NCBI GenBank assembly: GCA_029204225.1
Contig: CM055101.1
Location: forward strand, 33,239,683-33,303,682
Direction: 5' to 3'
Origin: Diphasiastrum complanatum
Lineage: Eukaryota > Streptophyta > Lycopodiopsida > Lycopodiales > Lycopodiaceae
Length of the DNA stretch: 64,000 nt
Below are positions 33,153 through 44,547 of this stretch, piece after piece. The notes under the pieces were generated by a model that worked only from the letters and a program-made list of their open reading frames with translations, was not told where the DNA came from and made no database searches. Within the stretch, counting starts at the first letter, position 1. Every line of letters begins with the position of its first letter. A program made the translations under genes and the position numbers.

Positions 33153-33589
33153 CTTCCCTTTCTGCTTCTTAGTTGGTGGTGCTGGTGAAACGAGTTCTGC
33201 TATCGGTTGTGGGGTAGCGGCTTCTTGGTGCTTGGATAGACATTTTCGAGCTCTTTGATGGCAACAGCCACCTGAGATTCCAACTGTTTGGTGACCAGTC
33301 TACGAATTTCGTTAGTGGGTATATGATGCAAAAAACTAATTTTTTCTATTTATGGAAAGTTTGTCTCTGAGACATAATTCGTGGAGGCTAAAAATGAATC
33401 GTGCACTATAAAAAACGGGTCAGGCGAATTCTAAGTGAGATCGTGGTGAGACAAATCTTCTGAAAAGAATGACTTTTGTGCATTTCTCAGAAAAAAAAAC
33501 TGATTGTAGGCCTGATCTAATAGTATCTTGATGGTGTGAACAAGAAAACACAGCAAAAAATTGTTGAAATGGCAAGCAGGTAGTAAAGA

Positions 33590-34213
33590 AAAATAGTAGG
33601 AAAGAAAACAACTAATACATATCAAGATAGAACAAGGCTCATTGTACTTTTTCAGTCTGCTCCCATTGACCACAATGTCTAGGATATCGCCTTGAAGGGT
33701 TTGGAGTTGTACATATCCAGAGGCAAAGATTTTCTGAATGACATAAGGACCTTGGCCAGAAAATTTCAGTTTGTCTTTAAAGGCTTTGGCATGGTACATC
33801 GATTTGAAACATGGTCTCCTCCTCACAGAGATCCAATGGATTGTTTGGGCGTTCAATATGGTAGAATTTTGTATCAGGCTTTTCAACTGTAACCTTGGCA
33901 ATCGGTTCCACCTTGGAAGCATTTTGCGGATAGGCCTTAAGTGGAAGTGCCTCCATGTAATTGAGGATCTGAATATCAGAAATGTCCAAATCTTCTGGGC
34001 AGTTCTGAATTCGTAGGAAATTCTTGTCATCTATGAATAAATTGTCTGATTCATCAGTAGGTAGCCATGCAACATTTAGTAACTCATTATTGTGTGGAAT
34101 AATATCAATGAAATTGATATTGATGATAGGTGTATCAAGATCAAGTAATTGTTCGTGATCGATCAGGGGTGGAGAGGTACAATCATCCTAATGTTGAGCA
34201 CAGTAATCGGCAT
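33590..34213 (-). pseudogene. Integrase C-terminus-like tail of the Gypsy unit
   Basis: Read in pieces: a linker (NFLRIQNCPEDLDISD, KVTVEKPDTKFYHI) then KLKFSGQGPYVIQKIF, GYVQLQTLQGDIL and VNGSRLKKY. The last pattern (G-P-Y-V, then V-N-G-x-R-L-K-x-Y) is the usual C-terminal end of Ty3/Gypsy integrases. The integrase core is absent. Confidence 0.6.
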
Positions 34214-34795
34214 TCACACAATCAATGTAGCTAGATTGTGACTCCAGTTTATGATATCAGTAGATTTAATATAATGACCGGTTTCGTGGCTAGACTGGTA
34301 TGGCTCAAACACTGAATGGGTGGTCGAGGACCCTTCGTCATGAATGCGTGCGGGTTTGAGTTTGTCAGTTGAATCAATGGTGACAGAACTGTCACGATTT
34401 CCAAAGATGACTCGTCCTTTGCTCCAGTCATGAATGACTCTTGCATTGGTGAGCCACAGACGACCAAGTAGTAATTCATAAGAATAGGCATTACTAGGAA
34501 TATCAAGAACTACTAGATCGACAAAAAACTTTAGGCCTCCTAGTTTGATTAATACTTGTGGAAGGAAGCCATTAGGTCGAACCACACTTTGATCAGCCAT
34601 CCAAAGCTGACAAGTGAGTTTGGTAAGCTTGTCTCTCAGATTCCATTCTAGCATGAGGGATGTGGAGATTATATTGACACCGGAGCCACCATCAAGAATA
34701 GCTAAGACTTCGCGAGATTGGCGATGGGTAGCTGGGATTTTGATGTTGTCCCGTTCACCGAGCGGATTGGTGAGGTGTAATGGCATTTCGGGCAA
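34214..34795 (-). pseudogene. Gypsy aspartic protease
   Basis: Open frame of 193 codons. The active site AILDGGSGVNIIS (D-G-G-S-G in place of D-T/S-G, as in many plant Gypsy proteases) lies near residues 31-43. The flap-like region SYELLLGRLWLTNARVIHDW near residue 109 is the conserved L-G-R-x-W-L motif. No RT follows: the next 600 bases lead straight to an integrase-tail-like text. Confidence 0.8.
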
Positions 34796-35148
34796 CTCAT
34801 CAGTGGTGGTGTCAATGGATTGGATCTAGTGTTTCCATTTGTCAGCGTGTTTCCAGAGAACATGGAATGGTAGAGTGACATTGGCTTGTAGTAAGTCTTC
34901 CCAAATTTCAGTCTCTTCAAGGGTTTTGCTATCAAAAGACTTGTGAGGTATTTTTTGAAAGATGGAAGATTGTTGGTCGACATTGCGGATTTGCTGATGA
35001 TATTGATGATGTAGCCGAATTTCTTCAGAAGGTTGAGGGTAAACAATAGGGATAGAATTTTCACTTGGAGGAACAGCATGCTACTGTGTATTGTTGGGTG
35101 CAAGTGTAGTGGCTTGGCGTTGGGTTTGTGCCCTAGTCAAGACCCATG

Positions 35149-35435
35149 CTAGATGAGTTTCAACTGGCAAGATGTCCACTTGCACTGAACAGACAGGAGC
35201 AACAAGGTTTGGGGACAGTCCTTCATGTGATGCTTAATACCACAATTTTCACAAGCTGAAGGAAAGCGGAGTTTATCTGGGCAGTGAATACTAGGATGCT
35301 TACCTGCACAGATAATACATTCTCGTATTGTTGGGAGTTGATGCATGACATATACAGCTTGGTTTGGATTGTAAGCTTGGGCATTGGGATCCACTACTTG
35401 AGCATTAGGATCATATGTATAATAAACAACCGTTT
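35149..35435 (-). pseudogene. Gypsy gag zinc-knuckle region
   Basis: Reads DPNAQVVDPNAQAYNPNQ then two Cys-His clusters (CIICAGKHPSIHC and CENCGIKHHMKDC). The frame extends from about 35435 down to 35149. Upstream it is interrupted by the insertion at 35436. Confidence 0.65.
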
Positions 35436-36416
35436 TGTTACATACCTATGTAATTAGCAGTACTTCAGACCCCTAATAGTCCATTTAGTGTTGGGGGCTA
35501 AATGGCAAGGTACCCTTAGGATTAAGGGTATGTGCCCTTGGATAAGGACAAGCAAGTGACTATACCTAAGGACAAGTAGGTGTCTATGCCTTGGATGGAG
35601 GTATGGAACCTAGTGAGGTGTTAGAAAGTCATTGGATGACTATTTTTCTAAACCTTGGGCCTCAACCTTGAACCATATCACTTTATTGGTCTAGGACCAA
35701 AGTATACTTGCACAACTTGGGCAATGGAACCTAGTAGGAGGGCGCCCTTCTAAAGTGTCCATTGAGTTCCCAACTCCCACAAGAAAGACATTCAAAGAGT
35801 CATAGGTTATGGAAGGAGTCTCTTGACATTCCATAAGCCTATGGAGGCTCTTGAAGGTTCTTTAACTCCCCTAGGCTTCTCTCTCTCTCATTGGATGAGC
35901 ATGGAACTCCATAGTGCATTGGAGGGGTCCATGGGCCATCTATATGAGGGTAGTAGGGCGCCCATTGGGAGGGGGAGATCTCTCTTGTTTGCTTGGCTTA
36001 TGCTCTAGTGTTGCTACTAGTGTGTAGAGTGCTTTCTTGTGGTAGTATGCTTGAGGTTTGGATCTTGCTTATGGTATGGGACATAAGTAGGGTTTGGATC
36101 TTGAGTATGCTATGGAGTGTTGTGGTATGCTTGTGATTTGTTTATTGTTAGCAAGGGGGTGATAGGTCTTGCTTGGATCTTGGATCTAGCTATGGTTGGG
36201 TGGTGAATACTTGAGGCCAGCTTGTTATCTATCTTTGTGTTTAAAGAGTAGGGACATAGGTGGAGGAGAGATCCTTGGAGGCTTGTAGATCCTTACTTGC
36301 AGGTGGAGGCATTCTAACTTGGAGTTGGGGAGCATCTTGAAGCTTGCAGGTTGCTTGGAGGACATTTGGAGGCTCTACCTTGGATTTGGAGGACTTCCTC
36401 ACCTCTACTTGTAAAA
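35436..36416. mobile_element. 981-bp insertion in the Gypsy gag region
   Basis: Separates two parts of the gag. CGTTT occurs directly before (35431-35435) and after (36417-36421) and may be a 5-bp target duplication. The ends are TGTTACA and TGTAAAA, a 6-of-7 inverted match. No coding content; the interior has repeated GGATCTTG and TGGAGG words. It could be a solo LTR or a non-autonomous DNA element. Confidence 0.45.
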
Positions 36417-36421
36417 CGTTT

Positions 36422-37483
36422 CAGTAGAGCATTGCGGTTGAGTATTGTCTTCCAATAGTAGGTTGCTGGATTGATGGTATTTGGATCAAGATAATGTACA
36501 ACTTGTTGTGGAGCGGATTGGTGAATGACAAACTGCTGACGTGGGGATTGGTGCTGATTCGATGCAGTTGGTCATGGTTGGTATACCCCTGGTCATGGCA
36601 TCAGCTATTGTGGAGGATAGGGGTGGTATGTGCGATAGATGGTAGGTCTTGGTGCTGTTGGAAAATGGTTTTGCAATTGAGGACATTCATCAGCAGTATG
36701 ATACTGTGAACAGATTGGGCACCAGAAATTTTCTCTTGTTGGAAAAGATTTCTCAACAATCTGTTTCATGGCGGTTTGGAAATCGACAATGAATTTATCC
36801 ATATGAGATTGTTGAGCTTTTTGTCAGGTTTTCATTTGATACAGAAGTTCAGAAGATTGGGCAACATTGTCAGACTTCGGGTGATTAGGACAGTCGGGAT
36901 TCTCAGATTTCATTTCACTTTGGTCAAAGTCATCGTTGGAACCTTCGTCTTTCTCATGCACAACATTAGTCATCACATCTTTAAGTTGATCATAAAGCTC
37001 AACTAGTTTGAACTCACGGTGGATGTTTTTAGGCAATCCAACCAAAAACAGTTTGATGGCCATACGTTCAGTGATATTGTCATCAACACATTCTACTTTG
37101 AGATGTTTAAAATGCTCAATGTAGTTTCGAACAGACTCATTGTGTCGCATCTTGATATGGGTGATTTGGATGAATGGGCTCTGAGTCAGCTTAGATGGTC
37201 TAAAACGCTTAATGAGGGCGTCATTGAGAGTGGTCTAGGAAGCAAAATCAGGAGTTTCGAGGTTTAGGTATCACTCTTTGGTTGTTCCATAGATTACCAT
37301 GGGGAATAGGTGAAGCTTTTTAGTCTCTGAGGTATCTCCATAGAAACGGCATGCATTGTCAAAGTCTTGGAGAAATTGGACTAGGTCAGAGTCTCCATCG
37401 TACTTTCGTGTATCGATTCATGGAATTTTGTGCTCTAGTCGTGGAGTCGCAGGGTTGGAAGATTCAGCACAATCACAAGACAT
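36422..37483 (-). pseudogene. Gypsy gag (Retrotrans_gag type)
   Basis: Starts at ATG 37481-37483 (MSCDCAESSNPATPR). The matrix/capsid part reads YDGDSDLVQFLQDFDNACRF, then FRPSKLTQSPF, SVRNYIEHFKHLKV and ERMAIKLFLVGLP, the core of plant Gypsy gag. A Cys-His cluster CPICSQYHTADEC lies at about 36700. Two internal stops are present. The 3' part is cut by the insertion at 35436-36416. Confidence 0.75.
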
Positions 37484-38255
37484 GATGCAGAGTGTGGATG
37501 AGGGTAACAGTACAGATGATCCGGTTAGTACTATACTTGACAAAAAGACAAAAAGATAGTTTGCTTGCAGAATGGAGAGTGTTGGACAAAAAACTGGTCT
37601 TTCTGGCTGTAATAGAATTCCCAGACAGGTTGAGAAATCATGGACAGACAGATAAATTGAACTGTAGGATTCGAGAATTCTGACAAGGAGTGTTGTCTAT
37701 CAAGATATTGATTTTTTTAATATTTTTTGAAATTTTTTGTACTGGTAGAATTCGCGGGTGGGACAGAGAATTGGGAAAAAATATGACTTTTTGACAGAAA
37801 ACATGTATAATCTCTGAAATAGGATTTGCGGAGCTATTGGAGGACTGATCTTGATTAGATCTAGCCTCAATGAAGCCGACGAATTCTAAGACAAAGATTT
37901 GGGTGAGAAATAAGGGACTTTGACAGTATATCAGGCTGTTTTCTCAGAATTTGACCGTGGTCAGAATTCGTGGAGGTGATAAAATGAAAGATCAGGGTCT
38001 GTTAGGGTTGCAAACAGACCGGAGAATTTTGATATACCTATTTGGTTCGAAAAAATGTCATTTCTTTTCAAAGAAAATGTCCAAGTTGACACTTTTGTTG
38101 TTTCCCCCCGACTTGATAAGTTGCTCTGCAGCTCGTGTAGGACATGGAGAGAAGACTCGTGCTGTGGTTGGAAGGTAGAAGCAAGCAAGCAAACAAACAC
38201 ACAACACGGAGGAAAAAACGAAAGAAAAAGAAGCTAGGTAAAAAATGCTTAATAA
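37484..38255 (-). mobile_element. Gypsy 5' leader
   Basis: About 770 bases between the primer site and gag start. No coding content is recognised. It is rich in GAATTC-containing words. Confidence 0.5.
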
Positions 38256-38270
38256 GCGGCAACGACGCCA
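38256..38270 (-). other. Gypsy primer binding site
   Basis: TGGCGTCGTTGCCGC on the - strand, one base from the terminal repeat end CCAACA. It is close to the TGGCGCCGTTGCC site used by Athila/Tat-type plant Gypsy elements, so the family probably belongs near them. Confidence 0.65.
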
Positions 38271-38271
38271 A

Positions 38272-38331
38272 TGTTGGAAGTAAATCTTGTTTGGGCGTGT
38301 TGGCTAGATCTACTCACGATGCGATGTAGTA
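38272..38331 (-). repeat. Gypsy terminal repeat, 5' side
   Basis: Partner of 32454-32513. Beyond 38331 the two sequences no longer match. Confidence 0.6.
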
Positions 38332-39160
38332 ATCCAGTAACTTATGGGACTAATCTATTTCTAGCCACTTAAGATTTAGAACTTCAAAGTTTATTAACCT
38401 AGAAAAACTTAAGACAAAATATTTCTAATCTTAAGTTTCCTAAGTCTAAGTTCTAAATCTAAGTTTAAGCTATTTTTTTACTATTTAAGCTTCTACTCAT
38501 GGGCTTACAAAACATATGCCACGGTGGAAGTTTATTAACTGACACTCATACGTGGACTTACAAAACACATGCCATGGAGTTTTATTTTTCTCTTTTTATT
38601 TTTCTCTATGTTAGCACAAATACTAACATAGGAACTGGATGAGAAGTAGGTGAATGTTTTTATAAAGGTTAAAAAATGTTCACCTTCACACGTGTGGGGC
38701 GAGTATTTGTAGATCTCAGTAAAAATACTTAACCTAGACCTCTACAGAGAGCTCTCGACAAGGTCTATCTTTTTGACATGTTGGCAAATGTTTTCAAGCA
38801 CTCCTCAATGTGAGGCGAGTGTTTGAAAACTGATTAGCTTTACTTAACTCAATGACCTCACATAAACCTCTTCACGGTAGAAAAAGTTAGTGGGCGAGTG
38901 TTTTAGACTATGAACGAGTATTTTTGAGGAACTTTGGAAACACTCACTACAAAGTGTTAAACACTCGTCTGTTGAGAAAAAAAGGCTCGCCTAACAAAAA
39001 AAATGCTCGCACCGATAAAAACAGGATTGTGCCCTTAGTATTATGTCTCATGCGTTGGGCATGTATCGTACGTGGCCAACAAGCATGGTAGTGGAGCTCC
39101 TATTTTGCAAGAATATTGCTGCATTACACGCTTTTGTCCAAAAATAATTTGGCAAGCCCA
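38332..39160. other. Repeat-derived DNA without a gene
   Basis: Contains the GCGAGTGTTT words also found at 32230-32400 and in several internal copies (38695, 38820, 38905). It looks like old LTR sequence; ends were not found. Confidence 0.35.
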
Positions 39161-39166
39161 GTTGCT

Positions 39167-39931
39167 TCATCGTAGATGTGCACTCTCCACAATGGTGCGG
39201 GTTTTCCTCTCAACTACCCCATTACTATGCGGCGTATGGGATTGAATAAATTGCCTTTTGATTCCATGCTCCTTGCAAAATGCTTCAAAGTCATTTCCTT
39301 TGTACTCGTCCCCTCTATCATATCTTAGCACTTTAACGCGTGCATCTAGTTGGTTCTCTACCAAAGCTTTGAATTTTTTGAAGTGAGCAAATACATCAGA
39401 TTTCTTCTTCAAGAAGTAGATCCATGTTCTCCTAGAGTAGTCGTCAATGAATGTCATGAAATTTTGGCTCCTCCCAATGACATGGTCTTCATAGGGCCAC
39501 AAAATTCACTATGGATGAACTCAAGTGCTTCTTCGCTCTAGCTGCTCCCCCCTTCTTGAAATTCTCTCTATAGTGCTTCCCCATCACGCATCCTTCATAA
39601 ATACAATGTTGCTCATCTTGTATTGTAGGTAATCCACTTACCATTTTCAATTTGGCCCATCAACTGTATATCCATAGATCAAATGACCCATTTTTCTGTG
39701 CCACAACTCAAATTGTGAAGCTATTGATGAAGCTCAACCATATTCTCCAGGTTTGGCCGCATCCAACTTGTAGAGCCCGCAATTACTATCACGATATCAT
39801 GTTGCCACAATTTTATAGTCGCGCTCCATATCTTTCATCAAGCAATTATCTTTGACAAACTCAACCTTTAGGCATTGATTTGCCATGACCCCCACTGAAA
39901 ATAAGCTCTTTGTGAGTCCAAATATGTCAAG
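39167..39931 (-). pseudogene. Copia pre-integrase and integrase core, truncated
   Basis: From 39925 the - strand reads GLTKSLFSVGVMANQC, then NCLMKDMERDYKI and SNCGLYKLD (linker), the pre-integrase HRKMGHL-like piece, and from 39502 an open integrase core. The core has FIDDYSRRTWIYF, VLRYDRGDEYKG and NGVVERKTRTIVE, which supply the D, D and E of the catalytic triad. It stops abruptly at 39167 before the C-terminal domain, and RT and RNase H are missing, so the element is 3'-truncated. Confidence 0.85.
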
Positions 39932-40586
39932 TGTGAAAATTGTCAACATTTCCTAGCTAGTTTGAGGCCTAAATTGGCTAAAATTGTAAATAGTTTTGGT
40001 TCTGGAGTTTCACACGTGTGAACCAGGCCACAATGTTTTTATTTACTGTATTTTTTCAGCATGATGAAGTGTCAAACTTCATACCCTTCAAAATGAGACC
40101 ATTTTGATGTATTTTGGTCATATAAGCCATTTTTAGCTATTTTTCCTATATAGGGAATATCTAGGGTCAAGTACCTTCTAGAGAGAGGAGAGAGAGTCAT
40201 CTTCCTCATCCATAAATAGTAGGGAAGTCGTGGAGAATAGGTTGGAGAAACCTTTTGTATGCTTCATTGAGATCAATAGATCATTGTCATTGTTTCTTCC
40301 TCCATTGAGAGCATTGTTGTGTGTATTGTCTTCAAGCTATTGTGTATGATCTTAGGTGCTTTCCAAAAGTGGTAGGCTGATGTATTATGGACTGTATAAT
40401 GCTATTTTGGGCCGCACTTGATGTTTATGGAAGTTTCCATTTGTGATAAATGCTTTTTGATCAAGTTCTTTGCATTCTAGGTAGCATAGAATGTGTTGCC
40501 AATTCCTAGCTTATGTAGTTTGGAGTGCAAGCATTCAAGCCAATGATCTTGGAGTTTAGATCCACTTAGGATCTGTATTTTTCACA
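39932..40586 (+). mobile_element. Solo LTR (655 bp) inside the Copia protease-integrase linker
   Basis: Bounded by TGTGAAAA and TTTTCACA, a perfect 8-bp inverted pair, and flanked by TCAAG at 39927-39931 and 40587-40591. Removing it with one TCAAG rejoins the host Copia frame exactly between N-V-L-D and G-L-T-K-S-L-F. A TATA-like CCTATATAGG near 40147 suggests + orientation. The body was lost by LTR-LTR recombination. Confidence 0.9.
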
Positions 40587-40591
40587 TCAAG

Positions 40592-40990
40592 CACATTTGA
40601 AATATTCTTAATCTTACCATCAGGAATTTGCACAGGTACATTGTCGATGCCTTGAATCTGGCGTTCTTCGCCATTGGCCTACGTGACTTTCTTCCCATCA
40701 TGGATTGGCGAGATGTTCTTGAAGCAACCATGCTTCCCAATCATGTGTCTAGTGGCATCTGAATCCATGAACCATCTAGCACCATCGTCCACCTGAGATG
40801 CCAATGCCTATGAGAAGACATTGGTCTCATTGTCCTCTCCATAATTCTTGGAAATGTTGCCTTGTTGCTTCACTTTTCCTTGTTTGATATCCGATTTTTT
40901 TGTAGCACTCTCGTGCCCAATGTCTTGGCTTGTGACAATAGTAGCACTTGTCTTTCTTCTTCTTCTTCTTCTTCTTCTTCTCTCTCTCTC

Positions 40991-41056
<66 letters not shown>

Positions 41057-41198
41057 CCTTTGCCCTTTCTTGGAATGCGCTTCTACCCCTTTCGCTTGCC
41101 TTTGGCCAACAATGCCTGGTCTTCTTGAGTGGTATGCCTCGATTTGACCACCTCCCATCGCTGCTCTTCCTAAAGTAGGATCCCTTGAAGGTCTTCAA
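40592..41198 (-). pseudogene. Copia gag zinc knuckle and protease
   Basis: From 41198 the - strand reads basic gag text, then an Arg-Glu and Lys run encoded by the microsatellite, then the CCHC knuckle CYYCHKPRHWAREC. After a gap the protease region reads ARWFMDSDATRHMIG at about 40780. The active site is DSDA, not DSGA, a change expected to kill activity. Then VPVQIPDGKIKNISNVLD runs to the solo LTR. Confidence 0.75.
40953..41052. repeat. (TTC)n-(TC)n microsatellite in Copia gag
   Basis: TTC repeats to about 40980, then TC repeats to 41052. On the - strand it encodes Arg-Glu repeats followed by Lys, in frame with the zinc knuckle that follows. Confidence 0.95.
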
Positions 41199-41705
41199 AG
41201 GTGGACAGTCTCTCCCTTGAAGCAGTGTAGCTCACGAATATTTGCGAGATTTCCGACATGCCTCTCATAGTGGTGTGTACCAATTCAACATCCCTGATAA
41301 GTTCTCCAATGGCGATAAGTTGATCTCTCAGTTCCTTGATTCTGTTGAAGAAGAATCTCACAGTTTCGTTTTCTTCCATCCTAATGGTGTTAAGCCTTGA
41401 TTCCAAGAACATGGCACTAGTAGAATTAGCAATTTTAAACTAAGTTCTTAAGGCTTCCCAATGTCCTCTAGTTGTCACCACGTCACTTATATGAGTGATC
41501 ACATGATCTTTCATCGACGGTTGATCAATGATAACACTCGTTGCACCTTACTATCATAGGCCCTCATGTCAGCTGGAGTGGTGTTCGGTCTCACCTGAAT
41601 GCTCTTCATTTCAAACCTCTCGATGTTGTAGTTGGAAGCCCCATCCAACTTGCTTGCCTCGCCCAAAATTGACTCATTGATGTTGGCCATGTCCAAAATT
41701 CTCAA
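41170..41705 (-). pseudogene. Copia gag N-terminal part
   Basis: From 41705: MRILDMANINESILGEASKLDGASNY-type start (the true start is probably the MANINESILG Met), then DMRAYDSKVQRVLSLI. After a frame break it continues from 41412 with RMEENETVRFFFNRIKELRDQL and ERLSTFEDLQGILL. It is related to the gag at 21966. Confidence 0.75.
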
Positions 41706-42310
41706 AACTCCACCTATACGCTAAAAAGAGTACGCCGAAGCCAAAGGCGATGTGAAAATGCAAAAATAATGACTTGCACTTTTTAGCTTACTAGGCCACC
41801 CACTGCTTTCTGGCCAAATCAGAAGCCAAGACAATTTTTGTTTTAAATTTGTCTTTAGGCACTCGCTCTTACCTCGACGCTCCTTGAAGGGTGAAGTTAT
41901 TTTTGGTGATCACTGATCACTTTCTCCATAGAAAACACTCTAGTTTTGACATACTTGCAGGTACAGTCCGGGTGCCTTTCGTTTGGAGTCCATAGACTTT
42001 TGTTTGGGTCAAAACGGATCAAGGAGGCCCAAATTAGAGGTTTTTCTACTTTTTGAACTATTTCTTCCTTATGAAAAACCTTCACTCTTCACAAAAGTTA
42101 GGCCCCAAGTCAAATTTCAGTATGAAAAACATTAATGACATTGAAAGCTATAATGTCCTTCAAGTCCCTTCAGCTATGATCCAACGACTGTTTCAAATCG
42201 ATGGTTCACAATGCTCCCTGAGCTCGCTATCTTGGCCATCGATCATGATACTTGTGTTGAACCCTGCGCCTGCTTTGCTGGACACTAAAGTACGCTACGG
42301 CTTGACCCTC
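41706..42310. other. Copia leader or flanking DNA
   Basis: No gene is seen. Possibly the leader and LTR of the - strand Copia; no primer site was recognised. Confidence 0.3.
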
Positions 42311-42382
42311 GATACTCTCTCTCTCTCTCGCTCTCTCTCGCTCTCTCTCTCTCTCTCCCGCTCTCGTCCTCTCTCTTCCTCT
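42311..42382. repeat. Imperfect (CT)n microsatellite
   Basis: CT repeats with G and C interruptions. Open frames crossing it on both strands are repeat artefacts. Confidence 0.9.
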
Positions 42383-43020
42383 TTTAATTTCCTTGTTATG
42401 GTTGCCTACTGGAATATAATCCAACTGATCCTGCCTTCCATGGCCATACACGGCTGTCTGTGGCCAGTTTTTCACACCCAGGGTGCGCTTGCATGACTTC
42501 TTACAGCTTTAGAAAATGTGCTTTTTGGAGAGAGATCCAGAGTTTTGTGCCTAAAAACCCTTGTTTGGGATTTTCTGGATTTTCCAAGCAAGAAATTATC
42601 TTTTTTCTTGTGAACTTTCTAACACTTTACCCCTTCTATGGTCACCCATCAGTGGGAAAGAGTTTGTTTCAATCCATCAATCACTGAAGAAACAAATCAA
42701 TTCCGACCACAAACGACGTCATGAGAACTTCTTGCACAGAAAAAACGGATTTCTGTTAAATCAAAGATTGAATTTCAACAATAATTCTCTGTCACAGATA
42801 TTATAGAGAGCCTTCCACTATTTAAGAGTAGTCAATCAAATCACTAAATGTAGATCTTCCCACACCGTAGCTTCCAGACGAAGATTTTTCCTCCACTCTC
42901 TAGCTGTTTTCAAACTGACACCAATTCGACTCAGATTTCCGAACTCTTTGCTATGTGCAGATTTTGTCTGACCTAAGAAAGAAGCTCGATCCTGTTAGTT
43001 GTAGAAGTATTTTCATCGGA
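42383..43020. other. Intergenic DNA, no supported gene
   Basis: Short frames only; I recognise nothing. Confidence 0.35.
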
Positions 43021-43054
43021 TACTCGACATCACACAAAGCCTATTGAATCTACG

Positions 43055-44545
43055 ATGTCGAATCGAGCTGAATCACAGTTAGTCGACACGTCATCTTCCT
43101 CAAAGATAGATTTTACGACTTCAAGCAGAAGTAGCCAATGCAAGGATTTGTTCCAACGACTCCCATCACCATCGACAGGCCTCAACCTGCGACTGTTTCG
43201 ACAACATCAGAAGATACCCATGTCGCACAGCAAGGAAAATCATCATCTCAGCAATCGACTATTGTTTGAAAGTCTGCTCGACATCGACAAGAGCTTTATC
43301 GTTATATCCCTCATGCATTCATCAGTTATGATGAACCTGTCTCAGTAATAGAAGCATTGTCGAGCTCGAATGTAAACAACTGCCATACTGCCATGAATGC
43401 TGAGTATAATTCATTGATGAAGAACAGGACCTGGCATCTTGTCGAAGCTCCTCCTGATGCAAAGATTATCGACACTAAGTGGATCTTTAAATTGAAGCTC
43501 AATCCAGATGGTTCAACAGCCAAATGGAAAGCTCGACTAGTCGTCAAGGGATATGAACAAACTTATGGGATTGACTACACTGAGGCGTTCAATCCAATAG
43601 TAAGACTTCAATCAAATTGATCACTACTTGCTATCACAGTTGTTGAAGATCTGGAAGTTCACCAGATGGATGTTCAGACCGCTTTTCTGAACGGAGACAT
43701 ACAAAAAGACATCTATAATATCTATCAACCCGAAAGTTACGTCCTTCAAGGCCACTGGAACATAAGTATGTAAGCTGCAGAAAGCCCCCTACGGGCTGAA
43801 GCAAGCTCCAAGGGCCTGGTTTGATAGAATCAATCGATTATTGTTGCAATACGACTTCATTCCAAATTCTGCCGACTCTAATGTTTATCTCAAACACAGA
43901 GGCCCAAGCTATGTTATAGTATACATTGATGATTCTCTGATCATCAGCAATTCGAATTAGTAACTACAAGAGACAAAGTCTTTATTGGCGAAGGAATTTG
44001 AAAAGACCGATTCAGGCCCAGTGCATTACCTATGGAAGCCTACAAATCGACACACTCGCCTATGGATCCAGGATTCAAATTGTCTAAGGACACGTGCCCA
44101 ACGACTGAAGCAGAGGAGGAGGAGATGTGCAAATTCCCCTATCAGTTGATAGTCGAATCAATCATGTATGCATGGTATGCACTCGACCCAATATTGCCTT
44201 CACAATCAGCACACTATCACAATTTATGTCGACGAATCTCGACCTACCTCATTGGAAAGCTCGAATGTATTAAGATACATTCAAGCCATTAAGCACTATG
44301 CTCTGTGCTATAATGGAAATACATAGGACGATCTAATCCTTAATGTTTATTCCTACTCAAACTGGACTAGAGATGTGGACACACAAAAATCCACTTCTGG
44401 CTACTTATGCTTTCTAGCAAGAGGACCCATTTCATGAAATATGCATTTCTTTGTCTTCTATAGAGTCCGAATACAGCGTAGCTACCTATGTAGTGAAGGA
44501 AATCATTTGGCTCAGAAGATTGCTTCAGGATCAAATGGTCCACTG
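43055..44545 (+). pseudogene. Copia RT and RNase H relic
   Basis: 43055-43348 is the Ser-rich linker before RT. From 43357 the RT opens with MNAEYNSLMKNRTWHLVEAP, DTKWIFKLKLNPDG, ARLVVKGYEQ and DYTEAFNPIVR, then a stop at 43618. Next come HQMDVQTAFLNGD (palm Asp) and YIDD at 43922-43933, each in different frames. The RT-RNase H connection is at 44032-44290 and RNase H pieces (SNWTRDVDTQKSTSGYLCFL) run to about 44540. Many stops. It is cut inside RNase H by the LTR-like segment that follows. Confidence 0.8.
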
Positions 44546-44547
44546 AC

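Noticed and set aside
41415-41430. Second CACTA-type end (GGCACTAGTAGAATTAGC)
   Set aside because: It lies within the Copia gag coding text and lacks the ATTAGTGAGC subterminal words.
42053-42496. 147-codon + strand frame
   Set aside because: Crosses the imperfect (CT)n microsatellite; no domain, and the two ends have no common character.
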